Of a stretch of DNA of 55,188 nt, positions 1 through 7,849 are shown piece after piece. Below the pieces are notes generated by a model. The model saw only the letters and a list, made by a program, of their open reading frames with translations, searched no databases and had not been told where the DNA came from. Position numbers and translations under genes: made by a program. The DNA comes from an uncultured Ellagibacter sp. (lineage in GTDB: Bacteria > Actinomycetota > Coriobacteriia > Coriobacteriales > Eggerthellaceae). The stretch's first letter is position 1; each line of letters starts with the position of its first letter. Location of the stretch: positions 1 through 55,188 of the forward strand of contig NZ_CAKTTZ010000011.1 of NCBI RefSeq assembly GCF_934617235.1, in the 5' to 3' direction.

Positions 1-1
1 C

Positions 2-412
2 ATCTACACCGCGGCGCTCATGGAGCACAATGCGCACCCGGATTACAAATACGACCTGGAAAACGCCACCGACGAGCACGAGGGCGTGAACCCCAGCTGC
101 GGCGACGAGCTCGTCTTGAAGCTGCGCGTGGAAAACGGCGTGATCGAGGAGGCCGCCTTCACGGGCCACGGATGCGCCGTGTCGCAGGCGTCTGCCGACA
201 TGATGGCCGACCTCGTGACGGGCGAAACCGTCGAGGAGGCGCGCCGTCTGTGCGGGCTGTTCCTGAAGATGGTGAAGGGCGAGGAGCTCACCGAGGACGA
301 GCGCGAGGACCTCGACGAGGCGGCCGAGCTCGAGAGCATCTCCCGCATGCCCGCCCGTGTGAAGTGCGCCGAGCTTGGTTGGCGCACGCTGTCCGAGATG
401 ATCGGGGAATAG
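2..412 (+). CDS. sufU: SufU/NifU-like Fe-S cluster assembly protein, 5' end cut by window
   Basis: Cytoplasmic protein of the SUF pathway that accepts or delivers sulfur for Fe-S cluster building. The reading frame is already open at base 2 (residues IYTAALMEHNAHP), matching the family's N-terminal helix, so the true start lies left of the window and the ATG at 20 is internal. The three family cysteines are visible in NPSCGDEL, GHGCAVSQAS and RVKCAELGWRTL; the first and second contexts carry the Asp/Gly pattern of the Zn or cluster site. The usual partner sufS would be expected just upstream, outside the window. Family assignment is secure; only the first few residues are missing. Confidence 0.9.
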   Translation: MYTAALMEHNAHPDYKYDLENATDEHEGVNPSCGDELVLKLRVENGVIEEAAFTGHGCAVSQASADMMADLVTGETVEEARRLCGLFLKMVKGEELTEDEREDLDEAAELESISRMPARVKCAELGWRTLSEMIGE

Positions 413-428
413 CGAGATTTTCCCAGGG

Positions 429-518
429 GCGCCGGCGGGAGCTTCCGGGCGCCACTAGAGGCTTCCTACTGGAGGCTTCCTGCGGCACCTGCAATCCCTA
501 GCGCCGGCGGGAGCTTCC
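429..518 (+). repeat. Two 18-bp direct repeats in the sufU/BASS intergenic region
   Basis: The 18-base word gcgccggcgggagcttcc occurs at 429-446 and again at 501-518. The flanks are partly complementary (cccagg...cctggg), so the whole 420-535 stretch could fold. It lies just after the sufU stop. No coding potential is seen here. Confidence 0.6.
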
Positions 519-630
519 TGCGGCGCCTGGGCCCCTTCGCGAAATCCGATTGAATAAATAGGGTAGTTTTTCCAAATTCCTAGTTAACAAATAGGCAACA
601 AACCGTTACACTACCACCTTGTCCTAGTTT

Positions 631-667
631 CGAGCCGCATCCCAACCGGGTGCGGCTCGTTTGTTTT
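631..667 (+). terminator. Terminator-like hairpin in the leader of the BASS transporter gene
   Basis: A perfect 9-bp stem (cgagccgca, 631-639; tgcggctcg, 651-659) with an 11-nt loop is followed by tttgtttt. It ends only 19 bases before the transporter start codon. An A/T-rich stretch at 550-615 upstream could hold the promoter. It may simply terminate sufU transcription or may act as an attenuator of the transporter gene; sequence alone does not decide. Confidence 0.55.
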
Positions 668-685
668 CGCAGGAAAGGTTTGGAA

Positions 686-1678
686 ATGAAAGTACTTGAG
701 AAAATCAGCGACTTCGCCGGCAAATGGATGGCCATCATTGCACTGCTGGTCGCCATTATCGCGATGGCTGTCCCCGAACCGGTTCATGCGATCCTGCCTA
801 CAAGCTGGGTGAACCCTCTCCTCGGCATCGTCATGTTCGGCATGGGCATGACGCTCAAGCTCTCCGACTTTAAAGTGGTGTTCACCAAGCCGAAGGCCGT
901 GATCACCGGTATCCTGTCGCAATTCATCATCATGCCGCTCATCGCGTGGGTGCTCTGCCTGGTCTTCCAGCTGCCCACCGAGCTCGCTGTGGGCGTTATG
1001 CTCGTCGGCTGCTGCCCGGGCGGTACGTCCTCCAACGTCATGACGTACCTGTCCAAGGGTGACGTCGCGCTTTCCGTCGGCATGACCGCGTGCACGACCA
1101 TCATGGCGCCTGTCGTCACCCCGGCGCTCGTGCTCCTGCTCGCCGGCCAGGCGGTCGATGTGTCCTACGTGAGCATGCTCATGTCCATCGTCCAGGTCGT
1201 GCTCGTGCCGATCGCCTTGGGCTTCGTTATCAACGCCGTGGCCTCCAAGGTCGCGCAAGCCTGCTCGAAGGTGCTCCCGCTCGTGTCCGTTATCGCGATT
1301 TCCCTCATCATCATGGCAGTCGTGTCCGCTAATGCCGCGAAGCTCATGACAGTCGGCTGGCTGATCATCGTGGTCGTCATGCTGCACAACGTGTGCGGTT
1401 ACGCGCTCGGCTATGGGGTTGGCCGCGTCCTCGGCCTGTCAAAGGCGCAGATGCGCACCTTGTCCATCGAGGTTGGCATGCAGAATTCCGGTCTTGCAAC
1501 TTCGCTCGCGACCATGCACTTCGCCACCATGCCGCTTGCCGCCGTACCTGGCGCTGTGTTCAGCGTGTGGCATAACATCTCTGGCGCGGTTTACGCGAAC
1601 ATCCTCGCCCGCACCGCAAGCGACGCCGAGGAAGAAGCGCCTTCCCCGAAAAAAGCCGCTTCTGGCGCAAAAGCGTAA
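686..1678 (+). CDS. Bile acid:sodium symporter (BASS) family transporter
   Basis: Integral membrane carrier of about ten helices, 330 aa, of the SBF/BASS fold, which moves organic anions such as bile acids, pantoate or 2-keto acids with sodium. Visible family signatures are MGMTLKLSDF near the N terminus, the crossover region GCCPGGTSSNVMTYLSKGD, and EVGMQNSGLA in the second half. The ATG at 686 was chosen because aggaaagg lies 7 bases upstream; the longer frame from 650 begins inside the leader hairpin. The C terminus is a short Ala/Lys-rich tail. Substrate cannot be told from sequence. It appears to be a single-gene unit. Confidence 0.88.
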   Translation: MKVLEKISDFAGKWMAIIALLVAIIAMAVPEPVHAILPTSWVNPLLGIVMFGMGMTLKLSDFKVVFTKPKAVITGILSQFIIMPLIAWVLCLVFQLPTELAVGVMLVGCCPGGTSSNVMTYLSKGDVALSVGMTACTTIMAPVVTPALVLLLAGQAVDVSYVSMLMSIVQVVLVPIALGFVINAVASKVAQACSKVLPLVSVIAISLIIMAVVSANAAKLMTVGWLIIVVVMLHNVCGYALGYGVGRVLGLSKAQMRTLSIEVGMQNSGLATSLATMHFATMPLAAVPGAVFSVWHNISGAVYANILARTASDAEEEAPSPKKAASGAKA

Positions 1679-1724
1679 GAGAATTCGCCCCACCCCCACC
1701 CCGACAAGCTTCTCCTTCCCTTCT

Positions 1725-1895
1725 GGACAAAATACGCCGTTTAGGGGGGTGGGAGCCCTTGCGCTCTGGCTTCAGTCGTCGACTTGAGGACATGTTATTC
1801 CCCATATTTGAAGTAAATGGGGAATAACACTCCGATAAACCAGCAAAGGGAAACGACCCTAAAGGACCCGACCCCCTCAAACGGCGTTTTGCCCC
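1725..1895. repeat. Long-inverted-repeat element between the BASS and radical SAM genes
   Basis: Imperfect outer arms of about 28 bp (1725-1753 and 1867-1895; shared core aaacggcg / cgccgttt, with one 2-base gap) enclose a perfect 13-bp inner hairpin (1793-1805 with 1817-1829, arms tgttattccccat / atggggaataaca). The 345-base gap 1679-2023 holds no convincing gene. The shape suggests a miniature inverted-repeat element or a strong cruciform; no T-run follows, so it is not a standard terminator. Confidence 0.55.
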
Positions 1896-2023
1896 ACTCG
1901 GTGATTTGACTGTCGGCCTGCTCACCACGAGGAACCGAGCCTCTTACGACTTTTCTCTGCATCCAAGAAATGGTTGCGCTAGAGTAAGCGGGAACAACAA
2001 GGGCATCCGAAAGAAGCATCACC

Positions 2024-2638
2024 GTGAACAAGGACATGACGATCCTCTACCGCGTGCACCACGGGCTGTACGTGAACCTGACCAATCGCTGCTCATGCGC
2101 GTGCACTTTCTGCGTGCGCGGGCTTTCCGACAGCGTCGGCGAGGCGGAGAGCCTCTGGCTTTCCCGCGAGCCGACCTACGAGGAAGTAATTGCGGCATTC
2201 GATGGGTTCGACATGAGCCAGTTCACGGAAGTCGTGTTCTGCGGCTTCGGCGAACCGACCGAAGCGTGGGATATGCTCGTACGCGTCGCACGTTACGTGA
2301 AGGAAGCGTTTGGCCTGCCCACACGCGTAAACACCAACGGCTTGGGGTCGCTTATCTGCGGACGAGACATCGCGCCGGAGTTCAAGGGGGTCATCGATAC
2401 GGTATCCATAAGTCTCAACGCCCCCGACGCAGTAACGTATCAAAACATCGTGCGCAGCTCGTTTGGCGAGAAATCGTTCGACGCCGTGATAGATTTTGCA
2501 CGAGAAGTCAAGCGCTACGTCCCCAACGTCGTCATGACCACCGTCGAGACCACCATCTCGCATGAGGACGAGGAGAAATGCCGCGCCATCTGCGAGAAGC
2601 TCGGTGTGCGCTACCGCATCCGCGCCTGGGCAGGATAG
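2024..2638 (+). CDS. Radical SAM protein, TatD-associated type
   Basis: Small (204 aa) radical S-adenosylmethionine protein. The cluster motif CxxxCxxC is seen as CSCACTFC around residue 25, preceded by LYVNLTNRC. GFGEPTE is the glycine-rich SAM motif, and VNTNGLG and SISLNAPD follow as further radical SAM core motifs. This short architecture matches the family named for its association with TatD. Here tatD lies 38 kb away, so the link is not local. The GTG start at 2024 begins the motif-containing frame with usual spacing to the cluster motif. Substrate and reaction are unknown. Confidence 0.8.
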   Translation: MNKDMTILYRVHHGLYVNLTNRCSCACTFCVRGLSDSVGEAESLWLSREPTYEEVIAAFDGFDMSQFTEVVFCGFGEPTEAWDMLVRVARYVKEAFGLPTRVNTNGLGSLICGRDIAPEFKGVIDTVSISLNAPDAVTYQNIVRSSFGEKSFDAVIDFAREVKRYVPNVVMTTVETTISHEDEEKCRAICEKLGVRYRIRAWAG

Positions 2639-2699
2639 CATGCAGGGGAAGAGGGCGCACTAAACCTAGCAGCCCGCAGCTCCGCCAGCCCTCGCGACC

Positions 2700-3017
2700 T
2701 CACCCGTACGCCTCCACCCACCATCGCACGACGGGCGGCTTGCCAAGCGTCGCTTCGAACACGTGCCTCTCGAGGAAAAGATTGGTCACGTGATTCCCGA
2801 TGCGCACGCGATAACGCGCGGTCGACACACCGCGAAAGGCGGGGCCAAAGCTTCCCCGATCGAGCACTTCGGAAATCGGAAACGCCCGCCCATCAGGCCA
2901 CATAACGATAAGCGGGTCAAAGCGCCCCTCGTCGGTAAGACGCATGAACACATCGACGTAGCGCTTGTGCGCCCGCCGTCGCCGCCCTTCCCCATCTTTC
3001 ACCCAATCCTCTTGCAT
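2700..3017 (-). CDS. Conserved-looking small protein divergent from the SOS polymerase
   Basis: A 105-aa protein, not confidently recognised. It is basic at the N terminus and then shows a compact core (FDPLIVMWPDGRAFPISEVL, then YRVRIGNHVTNLFLERHVFE) with many aromatic and charged positions, ending WWVEAYG. The start codon at 3017 lies within an inverted repeat that surrounds the LexA box, so it is probably co-regulated with the polymerase in the SOS response. It resembles in size and setting the small unknown proteins that travel with actinobacterial Y-family polymerases, but I cannot name a domain with certainty. Confidence 0.6.
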   Translation of the reverse strand: MQEDWVKDGEGRRRRAHKRYVDVFMRLTDEGRFDPLIVMWPDGRAFPISEVLDRGSFGPAFRGVSTARYRVRIGNHVTNLFLERHVFEATLGKPPVVRWWVEAYG

Positions 3018-3030
3018 AGTCTGTTATTAT

Positions 3031-3044
3031 CGAACATGGGTTCG
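3031..3044. promoter_or_regulatory. LexA (SOS) box between divergent genes
   Basis: The sequence cgaacatgggttcg contains GAAC-N4-GTTC, the Cheo/DinR-type LexA operator of Gram-positive bacteria. It is nested in an 11-bp perfect inverted repeat (catagtctgtt at 3015-3025, aacagactatg at 3058-3068) that includes the start codons of both divergent genes (3017 leftward; 3066 rightward). It should repress both until DNA damage. Confidence 0.8.
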
Positions 3045-3065
3045 AAATTTAACAGCGAACAGACT

Positions 3066-4397
3066 ATGGAGATTGAAGGGGGCGCCTTGAGCGGCAATTC
3101 GAAAAGCGAGAGAAAAACCTACCTGTGCATCGACTTGAAGTCGTTCTACGCGTCGGTCGAATGCGCCGACCGCGGGCTTGACCCCTTCACCACCAACCTC
3201 GTCGTGGCCGACCCCTCCCGCAGCGCCAACACCATCTGCCTCGCCATCACCCCTGCCTTGAAGGCGCAAGGCGTGAAGAACCGCTGCCGCCTCGGCGACA
3301 TCCCCGACGGCATCGAATTCACCTGCGCCATTCCGCGCATGAGCCGCTATATGGAGGTGTCCGCCAATATCGTAGGCACCTACCAGCGGTTCGTTTCCGC
3401 AGATGACATGCATGTATACTCGATCGACGAGTCATTTGTCGACGCAACGCCGTACCTGAAGCTCTACGGCATGGACGCGAAATCGTTCGCAAGGACGCTT
3501 ATGAATGCAGCTTTCGAGTGCGCCGGCGTCACCGCCACGGCGGGCATCGGACCGAACCTCCTCATGGCGAAGGTGGCGCTCGACGTGTGCGCAAAGCACG
3601 CCCCCGACGGCATCGGCGTACTCGACGACGACTCGTGGAAGCGCGAGATTTGGTTCCATCGCCCCATCACCGACATCTGGGGGATCGGCCCTGGCATCGC
3701 GCGGCGGCTCGAGCGGCGCGGCGTTTTCGACCTCGCGGGCATATGCGCCCTGCCGCGAAAATCGATCGTGAAGGAATTCGGCAAGAACGGGTTGTTCCTG
3801 CTCGACCACGCATGGGGCCAGGAACCCTGCACGATTTCCCAGGCCAGAAACTACAAACGGCGCGGACATTCCATCTCGAACGGGCAGGTGCTCATGCGCG
3901 ATTACAGCTTCAGCGAGGCGCAAACGCTCATCCGCGAGATGGCGCTCGTGTCGTGTCTGGAGCTCACCGAGAAGGGGCTCGCCGCGACGGGCGTCGGCCT
4001 CTACGTTGGCTATTCGTCGTCGAACTTCAACCACCATGCCTGGGGCGGCGGGCGGGCGCCTTTCCTAGGGGCGGGCGGCAGCGCGAAGCTTCCGAAGCCG
4101 ACCGACTCCGCGTCGCAGGTCACAAGCGCACTGCTTACGCTGTTCGGGGAACACGTCAACCCTGCGCTCGCCATACGGCGCGTGAACATCTCGCTCGGCG
4201 AGCTCGTCGAGAAGGAAGATGTGCAGCCCTCCCTCTTTGACGAGCCGGGGAAAGACGCCAAGGAGACCGCCCTTGCCCAGGCCATGGTAGCCGTGCGCTC
4301 GCGCTTCGGGAAGAACGCGGTGCTTGCGGGCACGAGCCTGCTTCCCGAAGCCAACGCACGGGAGCGTAATCTGCAGATCGGAGGTCATCGCGCATGA
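3066..4397 (+). CDS. Y-family DNA polymerase (DinB/UmuC/UvrX type)
   Basis: Translesion DNA polymerase, 443 aa. N-terminal palm residues are visible in CIDLKSFYASVE (about 21-32), the catalytic SIDESF motif lies at about 119, and helix-hairpin-helix segments follow (DIWGIGPGIARRLERRG). Near residue 390 is QPSLFD, a standard beta-clamp binding motif. The start is uncertain: ATG 3066 lies in the operator and lacks a clear ribosome site, while an in-frame TTG at 3087 is preceded by gaaggggg. The gene sits directly under a LexA box and overlaps the YolD-like gene by four bases, as in Bacillus uvrX/yolD pairs. It is likely SOS-induced. Confidence 0.9.
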   Translation: MEIEGGALSGNSKSERKTYLCIDLKSFYASVECADRGLDPFTTNLVVADPSRSANTICLAITPALKAQGVKNRCRLGDIPDGIEFTCAIPRMSRYMEVSANIVGTYQRFVSADDMHVYSIDESFVDATPYLKLYGMDAKSFARTLMNAAFECAGVTATAGIGPNLLMAKVALDVCAKHAPDGIGVLDDDSWKREIWFHRPITDIWGIGPGIARRLERRGVFDLAGICALPRKSIVKEFGKNGLFLLDHAWGQEPCTISQARNYKRRGHSISNGQVLMRDYSFSEAQTLIREMALVSCLELTEKGLAATGVGLYVGYSSSNFNHHAWGGGRAPFLGAGGSAKLPKPTDSASQVTSALLTLFGEHVNPALAIRRVNISLGELVEKEDVQPSLFDEPGKDAKETALAQAMVAVRSRFGKNAVLAGTSLLPEANARERNLQIGGHRA

Positions 4398-4690
4398 TGA
4401 AAGCGACTTCGGATGACGAGCGTCGGGCGGAGGGCCGGACAGCGGCACGGACGGCGCTCCGAACGGCAATCCAGGCGGCAGGAATTCCCTCACCCGATAT
4501 CTGGGCCGGTATATCCGCTGATGAGCGCGCCTATCGCTCACGCGTGCTCAACGACATCGCGCGAAGGGTGGCCGAGGAAGGCGTCCACACCGCTATCCCC
4601 AGCGACGATCGCGGCAGGCAGTTCATGCCGTTCGCCGCGCTCAAAGGCTACGACGACATCGTAAGGGATTCCCAGGAACCTACAAAGTAG
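4394..4690 (+). CDS. YolD-like protein
   Basis: A 98-aa protein translated by overlap (ATGA) with the polymerase gene. The C-terminal half carries DRGRQFMPFAALKGYDDIV, the core of the YolD-like family (RG..K/Q..PF.AL), whose members are nearly always beside Y-family polymerases of the UvrX/YqjW type and are thought to assist or restrain them. The N-terminal 50 residues are Ala/Arg-rich and look poorly conserved. SOS co-expression is implied by the shared transcript. Confidence 0.75.
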   Translation: MMKATSDDERRAEGRTAARTALRTAIQAAGIPSPDIWAGISADERAYRSRVLNDIARRVAEEGVHTAIPSDDRGRQFMPFAALKGYDDIVRDSQEPTK

Positions 4691-4802
4691 ATGCGCGCAT
4701 TCAGCCCAATTTGCAAATCGCCCATTTGCGCAGGCTTTGCGTTGCACTGTTTGATTTTTCTGCAGGTGAGCTGATTTTCGCAGGCACGCAGTAGCGCGCG
4801 AG

Positions 4803-4808
4803 TATAAT
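4803..4808 (+). promoter_or_regulatory. -10 element of the efp promoter
   Basis: A perfect tataat stands 78 bases before the efp start. No convincing -35 hexamer is seen at the expected distance. The upstream 4691-4800 stretch is otherwise empty. Confidence 0.5.
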
Positions 4809-4885
4809 GGGGCGGTTAGAGCCAACGCGCGCGGTTCGCGCTCTGCGGCCGTGTGTGCAAAGAATAGTGGGAGGAACTGGCAAAG

Positions 4886-5446
4886 ATGGCAATCTCTACC
4901 GCCGATTTCAAGAACGGCATGTGCATCGAGTACAACAACAAGCTCTGGACGATCGCTGAATTCCAGCACGTGAAGCCGGGCAAGGGCGGCGCATTCGTGC
5001 GCACCAAGCTTCGCGACATCAAGACCGGCCGCGTGGTCGACTACACCTTCAACTCCGGCACGAAGTTCGACTCCGTGCGCCTGGAGACCAAGAAGATGCA
5101 GTACCTCTACAACGACGGTGCCGACTTCAACTTCATGGATCCCGTCTCCTTCGAGCAGATGCCCATCTCCGCGGAGACCGTGGGCGATCAGGCCAAATGG
5201 CTCAAGGAGAACGACGAGGTCAGCTTGCTGTACGCTGGCGAGGAGCTCATCTCCATCGAGCCGCAGATGTTCGTCGAGCTCGAAGTGACCGAAACCGAGC
5301 CGGGCTTCAAGGGCGACACGGTACAGGGTTCCACCAAGCCCGCAACGCTCGAGACCGGCGCCACCATCCAGGTCCCGATGTTCGTGAACATCGGCGATGT
5401 CCTGCAGGTGGACACCCGCGACGGCCGCTTCATCAAGCGCATGTAG
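4886..5446 (+). CDS. efp: Translation elongation factor P
   Basis: Full-length 186-aa EF-P, which relieves ribosome stalling at polyproline runs. The N-terminal KOW-like domain carries the loop PGKGGAF with Lys33 at the position of the modified tip lysine; the OB domains follow and the protein ends with the typical DTRDGRFIKRM. A gggagg ribosome site lies about 12 bases upstream of the ATG. A strong terminator follows. The gene faces the leftward pepP-aroQ block. Confidence 0.97.
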   Translation: MAISTADFKNGMCIEYNNKLWTIAEFQHVKPGKGGAFVRTKLRDIKTGRVVDYTFNSGTKFDSVRLETKKMQYLYNDGADFNFMDPVSFEQMPISAETVGDQAKWLKENDEVSLLYAGEELISIEPQMFVELEVTETEPGFKGDTVQGSTKPATLETGATIQVPMFVNIGDVLQVDTRDGRFIKRM

Positions 5447-5473
5447 CCCAAAGCAAGCGAACGTGTTTTCTGG

Positions 5474-5512
5474 AAAGCCCGACAGCTTGAACGCTGTCGG
5501 GCTTTCTTGTTA
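5474..5512 (+). terminator. Rho-independent terminator of efp
   Basis: A 13-bp perfect stem (aaagcccgacagc / gctgtcgggcttt, 5474-5486 and 5493-5505) with a 6-nt loop is followed by tcttgttat. It sits 28 bases after the efp stop and, read leftward, could also stop transcription from pepP. Confidence 0.85.
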
Positions 5513-5565
5513 TGTGGCGGCTGCGGTAACGGCGCGTGTGCCAAAGACGCGCGGCGGAATCAGTC

Positions 5566-6699
5566 TTACAGCACAATCATCTCGTGCGTTGATTGCGTGA
5601 ACACCTCGTAGCCGTTCTCGGTGATCACGCCGAAATCCTCCAGGCGCATGCCGAAGTCGCCCGCCAAGTACACGCCAGGCTCCACCGTGACGACGTTGCC
5701 GGGCGCAAGCGGCGCGCCATTGCGAAGCGAAAGCAGCGGCTCCTCGTGGATGTCGATCCCGACGCCATGTCCCAGGCTGTGACCCATCTTCCCCGAAAAC
5801 CCGTGCTCGGCAAGCACATGCTCAGCGAGCTCGTGCGCCTCCTTGCCCGTCATCCCCGGGCGAAGCACAGCTTCTACCTGCTCATTTGCATCGCGAATGG
5901 CCGCATAGCCCGCGCGAAGCTTCTCCGACGGCTCGCCGATGAACACGGTGCGCGTCATGTCGGAGCAATACCCCTGCGCCCGCGCGCCAAAATCCATCAC
6001 GACGCACTGCCCCGCCTCGAGCTTCGTAGCTCCGGGGACGGAATGGGGACTTGCGCCATTCGCGCCGCACGCCACGATCGAGGGGAATGCAAGCCCCTCG
6101 GCGCCATGGCGTACCATGAAGTCCTCCAGCTCGATCTGTACCTCGCGCTCGGTCATGCCAGGCTTCATGAAGGTGATGATATGGGAAAACGCCGCGTCAG
6201 TGATGGCTTGCGCCGCCTTCATGCGGGCGATCTCGTCCGCATCCTTCACACCGCGAAGGCCCACGATGAAGTTCGAGGTCTCACGCAGCTGCACATCGGG
6301 CAGCGCCTCGACGAATGCCTTTTCGAGCGCGCGAAAGCCCGAAAGCGCCATTGAGTCCTCGATGCCGAGCGAGTACGATTTGCCTCCCGCAGGTTCGCAC
6401 GCACCGCCGAGCGCTGCCGCTGCGAACTTCGCATGCGAGACGCGCTCATCGTTCACCTCCACGACGCCGCCATGAGTTCCCGCCGCCTTCTTGCAAGCCT
6501 CGGAATAGCGCGAATCGGTATGGAGCATCGTGCCATTGGGCGTGACGAGCATCGCATGCGCGTCTTCCTCGTCGAACACGCCGTCGAAAGCCGAAAGCCA
6601 CTGGATATTCGACGTCTCGCGCACGAAAAACGCGTCAATCTCCGCATCGGCACACGCTTCACGAAGCTTGTTTACCCTGTTCAAGCTAATGTTCTCCAT
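5566..6699 (-). CDS. pepP: M24-family Xaa-Pro aminopeptidase
   Basis: Cytoplasmic dinuclear-metal peptidase, 377 aa, which removes N-terminal residues ahead of proline. The N-terminal creatinase-like domain is followed by the pita-bread domain, whose metal ligands are visible in VMDFGARAQGYCSDMTRT (two Asp), GHGVGIDIHEEP (His), VTVEPGVY (Glu) and RLEDFGVIT (Glu). The ATG at 6699 was preferred to the one at 6714 because ggagg overlaps the upstream codons and is well spaced for 6699. It is last in the leftward aro operon, the usual efp neighbour. Confidence 0.92.
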   Translation of the reverse strand: MENISLNRVNKLREACADAEIDAFFVRETSNIQWLSAFDGVFDEEDAHAMLVTPNGTMLHTDSRYSEACKKAAGTHGGVVEVNDERVSHAKFAAAALGGACEPAGGKSYSLGIEDSMALSGFRALEKAFVEALPDVQLRETSNFIVGLRGVKDADEIARMKAAQAITDAAFSHIITFMKPGMTEREVQIELEDFMVRHGAEGLAFPSIVACGANGASPHSVPGATKLEAGQCVVMDFGARAQGYCSDMTRTVFIGEPSEKLRAGYAAIRDANEQVEAVLRPGMTGKEAHELAEHVLAEHGFSGKMGHSLGHGVGIDIHEEPLLSLRNGAPLAPGNVVTVEPGVYLAGDFGMRLEDFGVITENGYEVFTQSTHEMIVL

Positions 6700-6746
6700 A
6701 TTCGAAGCCTCCAATAGAAAGGGACGCCCAAGCGCCCCGTAACACG

Positions 6747-7244
6747 TTATTTCAGCGGGGCCGCGATGACCTCACCCGCGGGATAGCGCTCTTCGAACCC
6801 TTCCCCAAGGCGCTCGCGCGGACCCTCGATCAGGATGTCGACAGCGTCGCAATAGCCCTTGAAGCCTCGCCCCTTCACCTGCGCCACGCACGCCGGCGCG
6901 ATGACCGAGATATGGCGGAACGCCTCGCGCGCATCCACGTTGGAGATATGCACCTCGACGCACGGCGTGTCGATGCCGCCCACCGCATCGCGCAGCGCGT
7001 AGGAATAATGCGTGTGCGCGCCGGGGTTGTAAACGATGCCATCGTAGGCCGTATGCGCCTCGTGAATCTTGTCGATGAGGCAACCTTCGTGGTTCGATTG
7101 ATAGCACTCTACAGAAACACCTTTGGAAGTGCCGTAGTCGATCACGAGTTTTTCCAGGTCAGCAAGGGTATTGCTACCATACACCGCAGGCTCGCGAACG
7201 CCCAGCATATCCAAGTTCGGCCCATTCACCAGAAGAATCTTCAT
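6747..7244 (-). CDS. aroQ: Type II 3-dehydroquinate dehydratase
   Basis: Third step of the shikimate pathway (3-dehydroquinate to 3-dehydroshikimate), dodecameric type II enzyme, 165 aa. Diagnostic stretches are NGPNLDMLGVREPAVYG with the catalytic Arg and Tyr, NPGAHTHYSYALRDA with the substrate Asn, and EVHISNVDAREAFR with the active-site His. The start at 7244 (MKILLVNG) follows aaggaag; the longer frame to 7307 adds no family residues. A 600-base repeat-filled gap separates it from aroB. Confidence 0.95.
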   Translation of the reverse strand: MKILLVNGPNLDMLGVREPAVYGSNTLADLEKLVIDYGTSKGVSVECYQSNHEGCLIDKIHEAHTAYDGIVYNPGAHTHYSYALRDAVGGIDTPCVEVHISNVDAREAFRHISVIAPACVAQVKGRGFKGYCDAVDILIEGPRERLGEGFEERYPAGEVIAAPLK

Positions 7245-7319
7245 ACTCTGCTTCCTTTTTGTCCTTATCCAAAAGCGGAAGACGACGTTGCCGCCCGTCC
7301 GTTCCATCCCTCACGCTGC

Positions 7320-7428
7320 AAGTTGATTGCGGCTCCTTCAGTCGCTCGGCAGTCCTGCTCGCGCAAACAGCCCACTGGGCTGTTTGGCTCGTGCGGAACT
7401 CGCTTTGCGAAGGAACCGCAATCAACTT
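7320..7428. repeat. Palindromic repeat element, copy 1 (upstream of aroQ)
   Basis: Outer arms of 20 bp (7320-7339 and 7409-7428) are complementary with one mismatch; inside is a second palindrome, caaacagcccactgggctgtttg shortened to aaacagccca/tgggctgttt. The core words gcagtcctgc and gcggaactcgc recur in copies at 7.6-7.8, 38.96-39.06 and 54.9 kb. The outer arms differ between copies yet stay self-complementary. See the finding on this repeat family. Confidence 0.75.
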
Positions 7429-7470
7429 CTCGTGCCAAGAACAAGCCAATCGTTCACGCCCTAACAGCAA

Positions 7471-7783
7471 GTGGAAGGCGCACGGCGGCGCTCACGAAAC
7501 GACCCACAGCGCAGCGAGGATCGTCCGAGCGGCCGGGCGCGTTGCCCAGGTTGCCCTAAGCTGCCCCTACCCACCCGACCCCGACGAGCGGAGGACGCGC
7601 GGCGGCGCTCACCAAGCGAGTTCTGAGGCGTTGCTAGGACTGTCTTAACGACTGTGCGCTGTCAGGCCGCCCCCGTCCCTCCAACTCCCGACGAGCGGAG
7701 AGCGCGCGGCGACGCTCACAAAGCGAGTTCCGCAGCGCAGCGAGGACTGTCTGAGCGACTGAGTGTTGCCGCGTGCTCTCCGC
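7471..7783. repeat. Cluster of degenerate copies of the palindromic element
   Basis: Three same-direction, decayed copies: about 7471-7540, 7577-7650 and 7688-7783. The last two share cgacgagcggag, gctcac(c/a)aagcgagttc and ggactgtct, which is the reverse complement of the core seen in copy 1. The last has complementary arms gcggagagcgcgcggc (7695-7710) and gccgcgtgctctccgc (7768-7783). The gap 7245-7849 holds no gene. Confidence 0.65.
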
Positions 7784-7836
7784 GGACCCGCAGGTCGTGC
7801 GTTGCCGCGTGCTCTCCGCGGACTCGCAGGTCGACC
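7765..7836 (+). repeat. 36-bp tandem duplication upstream of the aroB stop
   Basis: Units 7765-7800 and 7801-7836 differ at three of 36 positions; each begins gttgccgcgtgctctccgcg. The first overlaps the right arm of the preceding palindromic element, so it looks like a local slippage copy of an element end. Confidence 0.75.
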
Positions 7837-7849
7837 GCAACCCCGCTAG

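Noticed and set aside
1795..2037. An 80-aa minus-strand frame over the inverted repeat before the radical SAM gene
   Set aside because: No ribosome site, overlaps the radical SAM start and consists mainly of the inverted-repeat element.
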